A DNA stretch of 64,000 nt, taken from the NCBI RefSeq assembly GCF_001956985.1, contig NZ_CP019082.1, forward strand, positions 4,774,001 through 4,838,000, written 5' to 3'. Source of the stretch: Paludisphaera borealis. GTDB taxonomy: Bacteria; Planctomycetota; Planctomycetia; Isosphaerales; Isosphaeraceae. Numbering within the stretch: the stretch's first letter is position 1; the number at the start of each line of letters is the position of its first letter. Shown piece by piece: positions 53,634 to 63,900 of this stretch. Both the position numbers and the translations under genes were made by a program. The notes beneath the pieces are model-generated. The model did not search any database and was not told where the DNA came from. It saw only the letters and a list, made by a program, of their open reading frames with translations.

Positions 53634-54128
53634 TCACCCGTCGCCCCGAACCATGAACGACTTGCTTCCCACCTCGAGCACGGTGTCGAAGAGGACGGGT
53701 TGGTTGAACGGCTTGATCTTGAGCACCGCGGACACCCGGTAATGGATCGTCGAACGCGACCTGTCCTGCTCGGACGGGTTGAAATCGACCCTGACGTTTT
53801 CCAGCCGCGGTTCGAACCTGCGGATGGCGTTTTCGAGCATGTGCTCGAGCTGCTCCCGGTCCTTGGTCGAGCCGGACCGCAGACTCGAGATGTCGGGCAG
53901 GCCGTACGCGACCAGCGAGCTTTCCAGGGTTTCGAGGCCCTCGAGCGACATGGGCAGACAGCAACGCGTGTTCAGCAGCCATTCCAGGTGCGTGCGAACC
54001 TCTTGCTTGAGCTTCTCCATCCGGCTGCTCTGGGACGACTCGTCCTCGGCCGCCCGAATCAGGTCGGGGTTGGTCAGTCGATCCCAGAGCGAATGCGGAA
54101 ACCGCATTCTCGCGGAAGTTCGCGCCAT
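53634..54128 (-). CDS. tssE: TssE, T6SS gp25-like baseplate protein
   Basis: 164 aa from ATG 54128; GTG 54134 is a less likely start. The gp25-like core: RTHLEWLLNTRCCLPM, LEGLETLESSLVAYGLPDIS, LENAIRRFEPRLENVRVDF and a C-terminal DTVLEVGSKSFMVRGD strand. An N-terminal segment SLWDRLTNPD is typical. It initiates sheath assembly at the baseplate. 104 bp separate it from hcp, enough for an internal processing site, none obvious. Confidence 0.92.
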   Translation of the reverse strand: MARTSARMRFPHSLWDRLTNPDLIRAAEDESSQSSRMEKLKQEVRTHLEWLLNTRCCLPMSLEGLETLESSLVAYGLPDISSLRSGSTKDREQLEHMLENAIRRFEPRLENVRVDFNPSEQDRSRSTIHYRVSAVLKIKPFNQPVLFDTVLEVGSKSFMVRGDG

Positions 54129-54232
54129 ATCCACCTGGCTCCCAGTCTGATCGGTCGAAACGAAGACCGCGGCTGTCCCTGCGACGGAACAACCGCGGTC
54201 TTTCGCGAATTGTGTTCAACCGACGCGTTCGA

Positions 54233-54718
54233 TCAGACGATCTTGTTCTCTTTGACGTTGTATCCGCCCTTGACCGAGCCGCCGAGCGTGCCGTCGGCCT
54301 TCTGTTCCTTGTACTCGAACTCAATCTTCGAGAAATTCAGGCTGACCTGATCGACAGGGACGGCGTGATCGCCGCTGGAGCCGCCGGTCTGGAAGCTGGA
54401 GATGACCAGGTCGCTGAGCGTGACCTTGAGATACTCCTGCTGTTCCTTTCCGGCCTTGCGGCAGGTGAGGACGGCCTTCTTGATGTGCTCGCCGCTTGCA
54501 CAGTGCTGCATGAGCTTCGGCGTCGACTTGTTGACGCTCATCACAAAGTGAAAGTCCTGCATCGAGACCTTGCCGGCGCCCATGCCGCCGCGATGGGCCG
54601 CATCGCCCGAGTTGGTCTCTCCCCAACTCCAGGACTGAACGTCGATTTCACCCTTGTGCTTGCTGTCCGTCGATTCACCGTCGACGCCATCGATCTTCAG
54701 AAAATAGTCAACTGCCAT
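54233..54718 (-). CDS. hcp: Hcp/TssD, T6SS tube protein
   Basis: 161 aa from ATG 54718 (GGGGAG about seven bases upstream); the longer frame is antisense noise. Hcp features: MAVDYFLKIDGVDGESTDS, IDVQSWSWGETNSG, KVSMQDFHFVMSVNKSTPKL, KAVLTCRKAGKEQQEYLKV and VSLNFSKIEFEYKEQ. Hexameric rings stack into the inner tube. Located between tssC and tssE. Confidence 0.96.
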   Translation of the reverse strand: MAVDYFLKIDGVDGESTDSKHKGEIDVQSWSWGETNSGDAAHRGGMGAGKVSMQDFHFVMSVNKSTPKLMQHCASGEHIKKAVLTCRKAGKEQQEYLKVTLSDLVISSFQTGGSSGDHAVPVDQVSLNFSKIEFEYKEQKADGTLGGSVKGGYNVKENKIV

Positions 54719-54849
54719 GGGTCGCTCCCCGATAAAAAGCGCCCCGCGCTTGGGGCTGTCGTCTGCTGGTCCAACCTGACGCAAGGCAACGAGACGTTCC
54801 GTGGATTCGCGCCGATGCATCCCGAGGCCGGGGCGTCGGCGGCGTGGCG

Positions 54850-56358
54850 TTAACGCGAGGCCCCGGTGGGCAGTTCGGAGACGAGTCTCAGCGACACCGT
54901 CAGCTCTTCGAGCTGGTAGTGCGGGCGGAGAAAGGCGATGGCGCGATAGCATCCAGGCCGGCTGGGGTCGTCTTCGACGTCGATGCGGGCGTCGAACAAC
55001 GGCTTCTCGCGCTTGGTGTTCTCCGACGCCGTTTCGTCGTTCGAGACGTAGTTGTTGATCCACCGATTCAGCCACATCTCGCAGTCCTTACGGCTCATGA
55101 ACGACCCGATCTTGTCGCGGGCGATCGACTTGAGGTAGTGAGCGAACCGCGAGGTCATCAGAATGTAAGGAAGCTGCGTCGAGAGCCGGGCGTTGGCCGT
55201 GGCCTCATCGGTGTCGTACTCGAACGGCTTCTGGCACGACTGAGCCGAGAAGAACGCGGCGTAGTCGGTATTCTTGCAGTGAGTCAGAGCGATGAAGCCG
55301 AGATCGGCCATCTCCTTCTCGCGCCGACCGGTCACGATCACCTCGGTGGGGCACTTGGCGGCGATCTCGCCGTCGTCGGTGTGGAACGTGTGGACCGGAA
55401 GATCCTGCACCAGTCCCCCGTTCTCGACCCCTCGGATCCAGGCGCACCAGCCGTATTTGGCGAACGCGTCGGTCAATCGCGCGCCCATCGCATAGGCCGC
55501 ATTGCTCCAGAGGTATTTTTCATGCGTTCGACCGTCCACGTCCTCCTCGAAATTGAACGAATCGACCGGGACGGTCTTCTGGCCGTAGGGGAGGCGGCTC
55601 AGGGTGCGCGGGAGGCAGAGCCCGACGTACCGCGAATCCTCGCTCTCGCGGAACGACTTCCACTTGTCGTACTCGCGGGTCCGAAAAATTTCGGCCAGAT
55701 CGCGGGTGTGCGGCAGCTCGGTGTAGCTCTCCCAGCCGAACATCTCGGGCTCGGCGGCCGAGATGAACGGCGCGTGCGCCGCCGCCGCGACCTGCGAGAT
55801 CCGCTTGAGCAAGGCCAGGTCCTGGGGATGCTTACCGAACTCGAAATCGCCGATCAGGGCGCCGTAGGGCGTTCCCCCGAAAACGTCGTACTCCGACGAG
55901 TAGACCTTCTTGAACAAGGCGCTCTGGTCGAATTCTTTGGCGCGTTCGAGATCGCGGAGCAACTCCTTCTTGCTGGTGTTGAGGACGCGGAGCTGAAGCG
56001 TCGTGCTGGTCTCGGACTCCATGACCAGGTAATTCAGACCCCGCCATGAACCCTCGAGCTTCTGGAACTCGGGGTCGTGCATGATCGCATTAAGTTGGGC
56101 GCTCAAGAGCTCGTCGATCTCGGCGATCCGCTCGTTGAGCATGCGTTCGATGTCCGGCGAGACTTTCATCTCACCGGCCATGATGTCCTCGACGAGCTGG
56201 CCGACCAGGTCGGAGTGGTACTTGCGCAGCTCGGGCTCGGCGTCGCGGACGCGGTTGACCTTGAGGATCTCGTCGAGCAGGCTCTCACCGTTTTGCGCTT
56301 CGGCGCTCGCGGGTTGGGCCGACGCCTTCGAGGCGCTGGGACTGTCGCCGGTGCTCAT
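54850..56358 (-). CDS. tssC: TssC/VipB, T6SS sheath large subunit
   Basis: 502 aa. Landmarks: LNAIMHDPEFQKLEGSWRG, LNYLVMESETSTTLQL, LIGDFEFGKHPQDLALL, APFISAAEPEMFG, LPYGQKTVPVDSFNFEED, FHTDDGEIAAKCPTEV and LSTQLPYILMTSRFAHYLK with WLNRWINNYV. It assembles with TssB into the contractile sheath and is the ClpV substrate. ATG overlaps the tssB stop in ATGA. Confidence 0.97.
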   Translation of the reverse strand: MSTGDSPSASKASAQPASAEAQNGESLLDEILKVNRVRDAEPELRKYHSDLVGQLVEDIMAGEMKVSPDIERMLNERIAEIDELLSAQLNAIMHDPEFQKLEGSWRGLNYLVMESETSTTLQLRVLNTSKKELLRDLERAKEFDQSALFKKVYSSEYDVFGGTPYGALIGDFEFGKHPQDLALLKRISQVAAAAHAPFISAAEPEMFGWESYTELPHTRDLAEIFRTREYDKWKSFRESEDSRYVGLCLPRTLSRLPYGQKTVPVDSFNFEEDVDGRTHEKYLWSNAAYAMGARLTDAFAKYGWCAWIRGVENGGLVQDLPVHTFHTDDGEIAAKCPTEVIVTGRREKEMADLGFIALTHCKNTDYAAFFSAQSCQKPFEYDTDEATANARLSTQLPYILMTSRFAHYLKSIARDKIGSFMSRKDCEMWLNRWINNYVSNDETASENTKREKPLFDARIDVEDDPSRPGCYRAIAFLRPHYQLEELTVSLRLVSELPTGASR

Positions 56359-56921
56359 GACTGGGTCTCCTCCGTGGTGGGCGCCTGTTCGGTGGCCGAT
56401 TCGTCGAAATGTCCGGTTTCGCGGCCCAGTCGCTTGAGCTGGTCGGTATCGCTGATGATTCGCTGAAGCAGCGAGTCCAGCCGATCGTTGGTGACGATCT
56501 TCGACTTCAGCTCGGCGAGCCGCTGACGCGCTTCGAGCAGCTTCCGCAGCGGCTCGATCTGGTTGACGACGTTCGTCGGCTCGAAGTCTTCCATCGAGCG
56601 GAACTTGAGTTCGACCCCGATCTTCGACTGGTCGTTCTCGATCTTGTTCTCGACCCGCAGCGCCAGCCGCGGTTTGATTCCCTTCATCACCTTGTCGAAG
56701 TTGTCTCGGTTGATCTCGACGAACTTGCGCTTCTCGTCCTTCAGGTCCGGGAGCGGCTCGGCGTCGGGATCGGGATGACCGGAGAGGTCGGCCAGCACCC
56801 CCATGACGAAGGGAAGCTCCTTCTTCACTTCGGCGTCGCCGACCTCGACGTCGTACGTGATCTGCACTCTCGGCGGCCGAACCCGGTCGAGTTTGTGCTG
56901 GAGGCTCTCATCGCGCGGCAT
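56355..56921 (-). CDS. tssB: TssB/VipA, T6SS sheath small subunit, first gene of the operon
   Basis: 188 aa. Landmarks: RVRPPRVQITYDVEVGD, ELPFVMGVLADLSGHPD, KFVEINRDNFDKVMKGIKPR, VELKFRSMEDFEP and a C-terminal helical part with RLGRETGHFDES. First gene of the T6SS structural operon, so its promoter should lie within 56922-57200. Confidence 0.96.
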   Translation of the reverse strand: MPRDESLQHKLDRVRPPRVQITYDVEVGDAEVKKELPFVMGVLADLSGHPDPDAEPLPDLKDEKRKFVEINRDNFDKVMKGIKPRLALRVENKIENDQSKIGVELKFRSMEDFEPTNVVNQIEPLRKLLEARQRLAELKSKIVTNDRLDSLLQRIISDTDQLKRLGRETGHFDESATEQAPTTEETQS

Positions 56922-57913
56922 GGCATCTGTCCTCGTCTGCTTGAAATCGGCCGACGCCGATCCGTCAGGACATATCAGTCATGAGCAGCCGTGTGCGTCG
57001 CGAAGGGATCAAGACGCCGGCCTTTTATTAGGCGCGACCTTCGACCGAACCTTCACGAGAGACCACGAAGCCACACGACCCCCAGATTACGCTTGATTAG
57101 GTCGCAGCCCTGCTCGGCGACCCATCCAGCCATTATATTGAAGTCGCGGCCGCCGGAGATGCAACAAAAAACCGTCCCGTCGCTTCGGGTGGATCGTTGA
57201 AATCCGTCTGGCTCGGCTCGCCGACCGTCTGATTTCGAGGAGCCGGGACCGAATTGAGTACGCCCCGCTCCTCCCCTTCGCCAAATGATTCGGCCGCAAC
57301 GGCCGCTTGTGACGCGATTTCCCGGCCGACACGGAGTTTTTTCGCACCAGCCGTTGATCTCGCCAACGAATAAGAAAATCTCGATGGTTAGGCCCCTGGG
57401 ACGCGCGGCGAGTCGTCGCTCGAACCAATACGAGCCCCTATAACGATACTAAATAGCATGCATTTCATCGGCAAGGTGGCTTTTTCTCAAGATTCTCTCG
57501 AAGACAGAGATAAGAAAACGTTAATCTGGGGCAATTGCGCGGAATGCCTTGTCTTGGTTAAATAGGTCAGATATCTTATCGACGGAGTCATGCATTGTTC
57601 AGCCGCCTTCGGGCCCGGCGTATCCAAAAAGTGGTCGTATTTCCCCTGCTACCAACCAGGGGCAAGGGATTGACTGCACGCTTGCAATGGTGTCGAATGA
57701 TTGGCTGGTTGGGTGCGTGGGCTTAGTGAGTCGTCTGGTTTATTTGAGAAGCATCCGTCTTCGTACTTCATAACGCGCGCCTGAACGCTTTTTAGGACTT
57801 CGGCGGTCCTCGGGCAGGTTTCACATTGGGTCGCAATCGGTAGGCGTAGGTGCAGAGAAGTCGGTACTTCGGATCTCGAATGCCTCCGCCCACAGGAATG
57901 AGGGAGAACTCCC
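56922..57913. other. 992-bp intergenic region between tssB and the giant surface protein gene
   Basis: Only short composition-driven open frames are present. It is the divergent control region for the T6SS operon and the surface protein. 57425-57560 is distinctly AT-rich (for example ACGTTAATCTGG, TTGGTTAAATAGGTCAG, TATCTTATCG) and is the best promoter area; 57650-57770 carries further AT-rich runs. A structured leader lies at 57794-57890. Nothing like an RNA gene is recognised in the rest. Confidence 0.5.
57794..57890 (+). promoter_or_regulatory. structured 5' leader with two hairpins before the giant surface protein
   Basis: First hairpin AGGAC-TTCGGCG-GTCCT at 57794-57810. Second: outer stem GGCGTAGG (57843-57850) with CCTCCGCC (57883-57890), one mismatch, enclosing GAAGT-CGGT-ACTTC (57857-57870). 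The second ends 23 bp before the ATG at 57914 and 10 bp before the AGGGAG ribosome site at 57901-57906. It matches no riboswitch class that I can name. Confidence 0.4.
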
Positions 57914-60900
57914 ATGACATGGCTGAAGCGAACCGCTCGTCGCCACTCGACCCAAGGTGCGAAACGTAACAGGCGAGACGTTTCATTCGAGATGTTCGAA
58001 GAGCGGATGCTGCTCGCGACGTTCACCGTCGTGAATAACGGCGACAGCGGCCTTGGCTCATTGCGCCAAGCGATTCTGGACGCAAATGCGGCCGCCGGTC
58101 TGGATAGCATCGAATTCAATGCGTCGCTTGGCGTGATCACCCCGGCCACGGCGCTTCCGCCGATCACCGGCCAGACGTCGATCAACACCCTGCTGCAAAC
58201 CGGCGTCGTGATCGATGGCAACGGCGGGGCGTTCGATGGATTGACCCTCGGCGCGGGGGCGAACGGCAGCTCGATCCAGGGGCTGACGATCCGGAATTTC
58301 AAGAATTCGATCATCCACGTCCAGTCGAGCAACAACACCATCGCCGGCAACACGCTGGGCGGCTCTCCCGGCGCCGACCAGATCGGCGTGTTCATCGACG
58401 GCGGTTCATCGAACACCATCGGCGGCACCACGGCCGGCTCAGCCAACACGATCGGATTCAGCACGACCGCCGGCGTCCAGATCCTGGGCGCCTCGGCGAC
58501 GAGCAACGTGGTCGCGGGCAATTTCATCGGCACGGACGGGACGAACGCGAATCGCGGCAACGCCTTCGGCGTCCAGATCGTCAACTCGAGCGGCAACACC
58601 ATCGGCGGCGCGGCGGGCAACACCATCGGCTTCAACACGACCGCGGGAGTCAGCGTCCTTTCGGGGGCGCAGAACGTTGTCAGCCAGAACCTCTACGTCG
58701 GAACCAACGGCGCGGCGACCCCCGTCCCCGCCAGCGACATCAACCTGGGGCCCACGGGAAACAACGGCCAGCCCGCGCCCAGCCTCGCGACGGCGACCCT
58801 CAGCGCCGGCGACCTCACGTTGCAGTTCGCGATCGGCCTGCCGGCGGGGACGTCCGTGACCGTCGAGGTCTACCAACTGACCGCCGTGGGCGTGGCGCAG
58901 CGAAGCTCCGTCGCCGCGAAGACGACCACCACGGTCGCGGGCGTGAACACTTTGACGATTCCAACGCCCGGCCTGGCGAACGGCTCTCAAGTCTTGACGA
59001 CCGCCACCGTCGCCGCCAACGGCACCTCCGTGTTCTCGAACGTGCTGACGATCGGTGCCAGCTCGTATACGGTCACCAATACGGACCCCAGCGGTCCGGG
59101 GTCGCTCTTTGACGCCCTCACGAGCGCGAACGCCTCGTCGGGAGGAGTGGTCCCGATCGACTTCCTCCTCGCGCCCGGTTCCGTCATCAACGTCTCGGCG
59201 GCTTCGCCGTTGCCCACGATCACCCACCCCGTCGACATCAACTCGACCAACGCCCCAGGCATCACGATCGCCGGAATCGCACAGGCCGTCGACGGGTTCA
59301 TCCTTGGCGCCGGGTCGGGCGGCAGCACGATCCGAGGCCTGACGATTCAAAATTTCGCCGGAGCGGGCGTTCACGTCTACTCGGGGAATAACACGATCGT
59401 CGGCGACGTCCTGGGGACGTCGGGCGCCCTCAACGCGATCGGCATCCTGATCGATGGCGGCTCGTCGAACATCATCGGCGGCTTGACGGCCGCCGCGGCC
59501 AACACGATCAGCTTCAACACGACCGCCGGAATCCAGATCCAAGGCGCCTCGGCGACGGCCAACGTGGTCGAAGGCAACCGCATCGGCGGCGATGGAACTT
59601 CCGGAAATCCCGGCAACGGCTTCGGCGTGTTGATCGTCAACTCGAGCGGAAACACGATCGGCGGCGCGGCGAACGGAGCCGCCAACAGCATCGGCTTCAA
59701 CACCACCGCCGGCGTCAACATCCTCTCGGGGACGGGAAACGTCGTCAGTCAGAACCTTTATCTCGGAACCAACGGTCCGGCCACCCCCGTCTTCTCAAGC
59801 GACATCACCCTGCTTCCCGGGGCGAACAACGGCCAGCCGGCCCCGACGCTCATCACGGCGGCGGTGAAGGGCGGGCAGGTGACCATCCAGTATCGAAGCA
59901 ACGTTCCGGCGAACACCCCGCTCACCCTCGAACTGTATCAGTTGGACAAGACGACTGGAGACCGTGTCTTCGTGGCCTCCAAGGCAACCACGACACAGAC
60001 CAACGGCGGAGTCGAGACCCTGGCGATCAACGCCGGCCTGGCCAACGGCGATCAGATCTTGGCGACGTCGACGGGCACGCCGGCGAACGGGACGTCCGTA
60101 TTTTCGAACCTCGCGACGATCGCCGACTTGTACACGGTGAGCAACACCCAATCAAGCGGTCCGGGCTCGCTGTTCCAGGCGCTCACGAACGTCAATCTGG
60201 TGGCGGGTTTGGGCGGGCCCCCGATCGAAATCGTCTTCAATCTTCCCGCCAACCCTGGCCAGGTGATCGACGTCTCCCAGAACCCGCTGCCGACGCTCGC
60301 CCATGCCGTGAAGATCGCCCCCTCCTTCACGGCGCTGGGGCTCGTCATTGACGGCGGCAACACGGCGCTCAACGGGATTGTGCTCGGCTCGAACTCCGAC
60401 GGGAGTACGATCCAGGGGTTGACGATTCGAAATTTCAAGAGCACCGGAATCCTCGTTCTCTCCAGTTCTAACGCCATCGGCGGCTCGGCCCCCGAGCAGG
60501 AGAACAAGATCGATTCCAATGGCACAGGGATCGAACTCGACGGTGCCTCGAACACGCTCGTCAACAATTATATCGGTACGGCGCCCCAGACAACGTCGGG
60601 CCAGCCCGCATTCAGCAACGCCGTCGGCATCCTGATTCTGGGTTCCAACAACCAGGTCGGAGGAACCACCGGCGTCGCGAACATCATCCAATCCAGCTCG
60701 ATCGCCGCGATTCAGATCAGCGGCTCAACGGCGGTTGGGAATCGACTCCAACAAAACCTCGTCACTCAGAACCTCCAGAACATCCTCCTCACCAACGGAG
60801 CGAACCGGAATCAGAACTCGGTCGTGCTGGAGTCCGCCTTCTTCGCGCCGGACGCCCTGAACCCAACGTTGATCACCGTTACTGGGACCTTCACGCAGAA

Positions 60901-63900
60901 CGGCGATCTGCCGCAGGGCGGCCCTTACCACGTCGAAATCTTCGCCCAGCTTCAGACCGCAGACAAGTCTTTGATCTACTCCCCGGCCGCCATCTACCTG
61001 GGGACCTTCGATCTCGGCACGAACCAGCAAGGCTTCAGCGAGATCATCGCTATCACCCCTCAGATCCGGAATGTTCTGACCGCGTTCAATTTGCAGATTT
61101 ATGGTGTGACGGCGACCGTCACGTCGCAGTCGGCGGGCACGCCCACCGAGTACGACACGTCCGCCTTCTCCAACAGCGTCCGGGCGGTGAGCCTCTACAC
61201 GGTCACCAATACTCAGGATTACAACGCTGGGGATGATCCCATCCTCGGCTCGCTTCGGTTCGCGCTCACGCAAGCGTCCCAGGACGGCAAGCAGATCGAT
61301 TTCGCAATCCCCCAGGCGGACGCTGACGCCGGGACGGCGACGACATGGACGATCAAACTGAACTCCACGATCATCGTGCAAGGGAACGCCGCCAATAGCA
61401 TGAGTGGGATCGTCGTCGACGGCTTGACCCAGACTCCAAACGCAGGCACGCCGGTGATTCAAATTGACGGCCAGAACACGGCGGAGTTCGGGCTCGAGTT
61501 CCTCAACGCCAGTTTCGTCGCCGACGCCAAGGGCTTCGCCCAAGGCGTCACCGTCCGGGGCCTGTCGTTTTACGGCTTCAAAACCGCGGCTCTTGATTTC
61601 AACAACGTCCAGAACGCCTGGGTCGTCGACAACTACATCGGGCTCGACGCCCAAAGGTCGAAACCCAAGCAACAACCAGAGGAGCCCGCGCGGAAACAAA
61701 GCATCGGCGTGCTTATCGAGGGGGGATCGACCAACATCAACGTCGGCCTGCCCGGCTTTGTGAGCATCGCTGGAATTCCCTCCGCGGCCGCCAACTACAT
61801 CGGCGGCAACGACGAGTACGGCGTGCAGATCAAGGGCGAAACCACCCAGTTCAACATTGTGGCCGGCAACTTCATCGGGACCGACGGCGAAGCCAATCTT
61901 GCGAACGGCATCGGCGTTCTTATCGACGGGTCGCCGAACAACACCGTGGGCGGTGTGGCGTTCGTACCAGGGGGGACGAACCTGGGCATCAACCAGGCCA
62001 ACGTCATCGGCTTCAACAGCGGCGCGGGAATCAAGGTCGATGGAGCCGGCTCGAAGAGCAACTCGATCCTCGGCAACTCCATCGGCGTGAATCCCTTCAA
62101 CCCCACGAAGTTCCTACCGGCCAACGGCGTCGGAGTGTGGATCGCCGACGCCTCAACCAATTTCGTGGGTCGCGGCGACGATCCGCACGCCAACGTCATC
62201 GGTAATAACAAGGGCGGCGGCGTTCTCATCAGCGGTGAGTCGTTGCAAAATCTCGTCCAGGGGAATTACCTCGGCACGGATCGTGATTTCAACCCCCTGG
62301 GCAACGCGAACGGAGTCGACGTCGAAGGCGGGTACGCGAATCTGATCGGCGGCCGCGTGGACGGGAGCGCCAACTTCGGCGCCAACACGATCGGCTTCAA
62401 CAAGAACTACGGCGTCTATCTCGCCGGAGGCGCCTGGAACCTGGTTCAAGGCAATTTCATCGGAACGAACGCGAAGGGCGCTGCGCTCGGGAATTTGAAG
62501 ACGGGCGTTTATGTATCCGCCTCGGATCACAACATCATCGGTCCGAGCCCCCTGTGGGCCCCTGGATCCCACGACGAGACGGCGCGCAACGTCATCTCGT
62601 CGAACGTGACGAATGGAGTCTGGATCGTCAATGCAAACGACAACCTCGTCGCGGGCAACCTCATCGGCGCCGGCCGGATTGGAGGGGTGAACTTCTCGGG
62701 GAACATGCAGATCGGCGTCGCCATCACGGGAGGCGCCGGCAATGTCGTCGGCGGCCCGATGGTCGACGGGGCGCTCGCGACGGGCGTCGCCAACACGATC
62801 GTCGGAAACGGCACGAATGGAGTCGAAATCGGGGAGGCGGCGACGCACCTCAGCAGCCCGAAGATCGAAATTAGTACAGCGGCGACGCTTCCCAACCTCG
62901 TCCAGGGGAACCAGATCGCCAGGAACATCCAGAACGGTGTTCACGTCGTCGGCGACATGACTGGCGATTCCACGATCGCTTGGATCTTCGACAATTTCAT
63001 CGGCACCGACAGCACGGGAACGACTGTTTACGACGACAATGATCGCACCTATGGCAACGGTTTGAGCGGCGTCTTGCTCGAAGAGTCCTCAACCAAGCTG
63101 GACACGTCGGCTGCCGCGCCGACGACGCCTGGGGTCTATGTCGCGGGCAACGTCATATCCGGAAACGGGCTCAGTGGGATTACGGCTCAACAAGGTATTC
63201 CTAAGACGGATGACCAAGGCAAGATCATCCCCGGCCAGGATTTCCGGCATCTCTTTGCCAGCATCGTCAGCAACATCCTGGGACTCGACGCCGCTGGCGC
63301 GAATTCGACCGCCAAGAGCAAGTCGCAGCCTCAAAAGAGCTTGCCCCTGGGCAATATTTTGGACGGAATTCGGATCAGCGACGTCGTCGGCGTCTGCGTG
63401 GGCTCGTGGACGGACGGGAATGGCCAGCAGGTCGGCGGTCCGAACGTGATCTCCGGAAACCTGGGCCGGGGGGTTGAAATCGTCGGCCAGACGGTCAACG
63501 GCCTTACAGGCGTCGATCCTCTCGATCCGAAATTCTCCATTAGCGGCTACCTCGTCAATGGCAACGTGATCTCGGGCAACAAGATCGGCACGGACGCGGC
63601 CGGGACGCCCGGATCGACGGTGGCGGGCGTTTCACTTGGAAACCTCTCGGACGGCATTTTCCTCTTCACGCCGGGCAACACGCTGATTCGAGGGAACCTC
63701 ATCGCGGGCAATCGCGCGGCGGGCGTTCACGCCGCGACAGTCGACTCGCTGAGCCCCGCCAACGTCACGATCGATGGCAATCGCATCGGCTCGAACGAAT
63801 TCGATCAAACACTCGCCAACGGCAACGGCTCGGACGGTGTTTTTCTTGACAAGATGCAAAACGTGACGATTCGCGGCAACACGATCTCTCAGAACCGGGC

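Noticed and set aside
58439-63859. Long minus-strand open frames opposite the surface protein
   Set aside because: They are shadows of a repetitive Asn/Gly/Thr coding sequence; none shows start-site or domain evidence.
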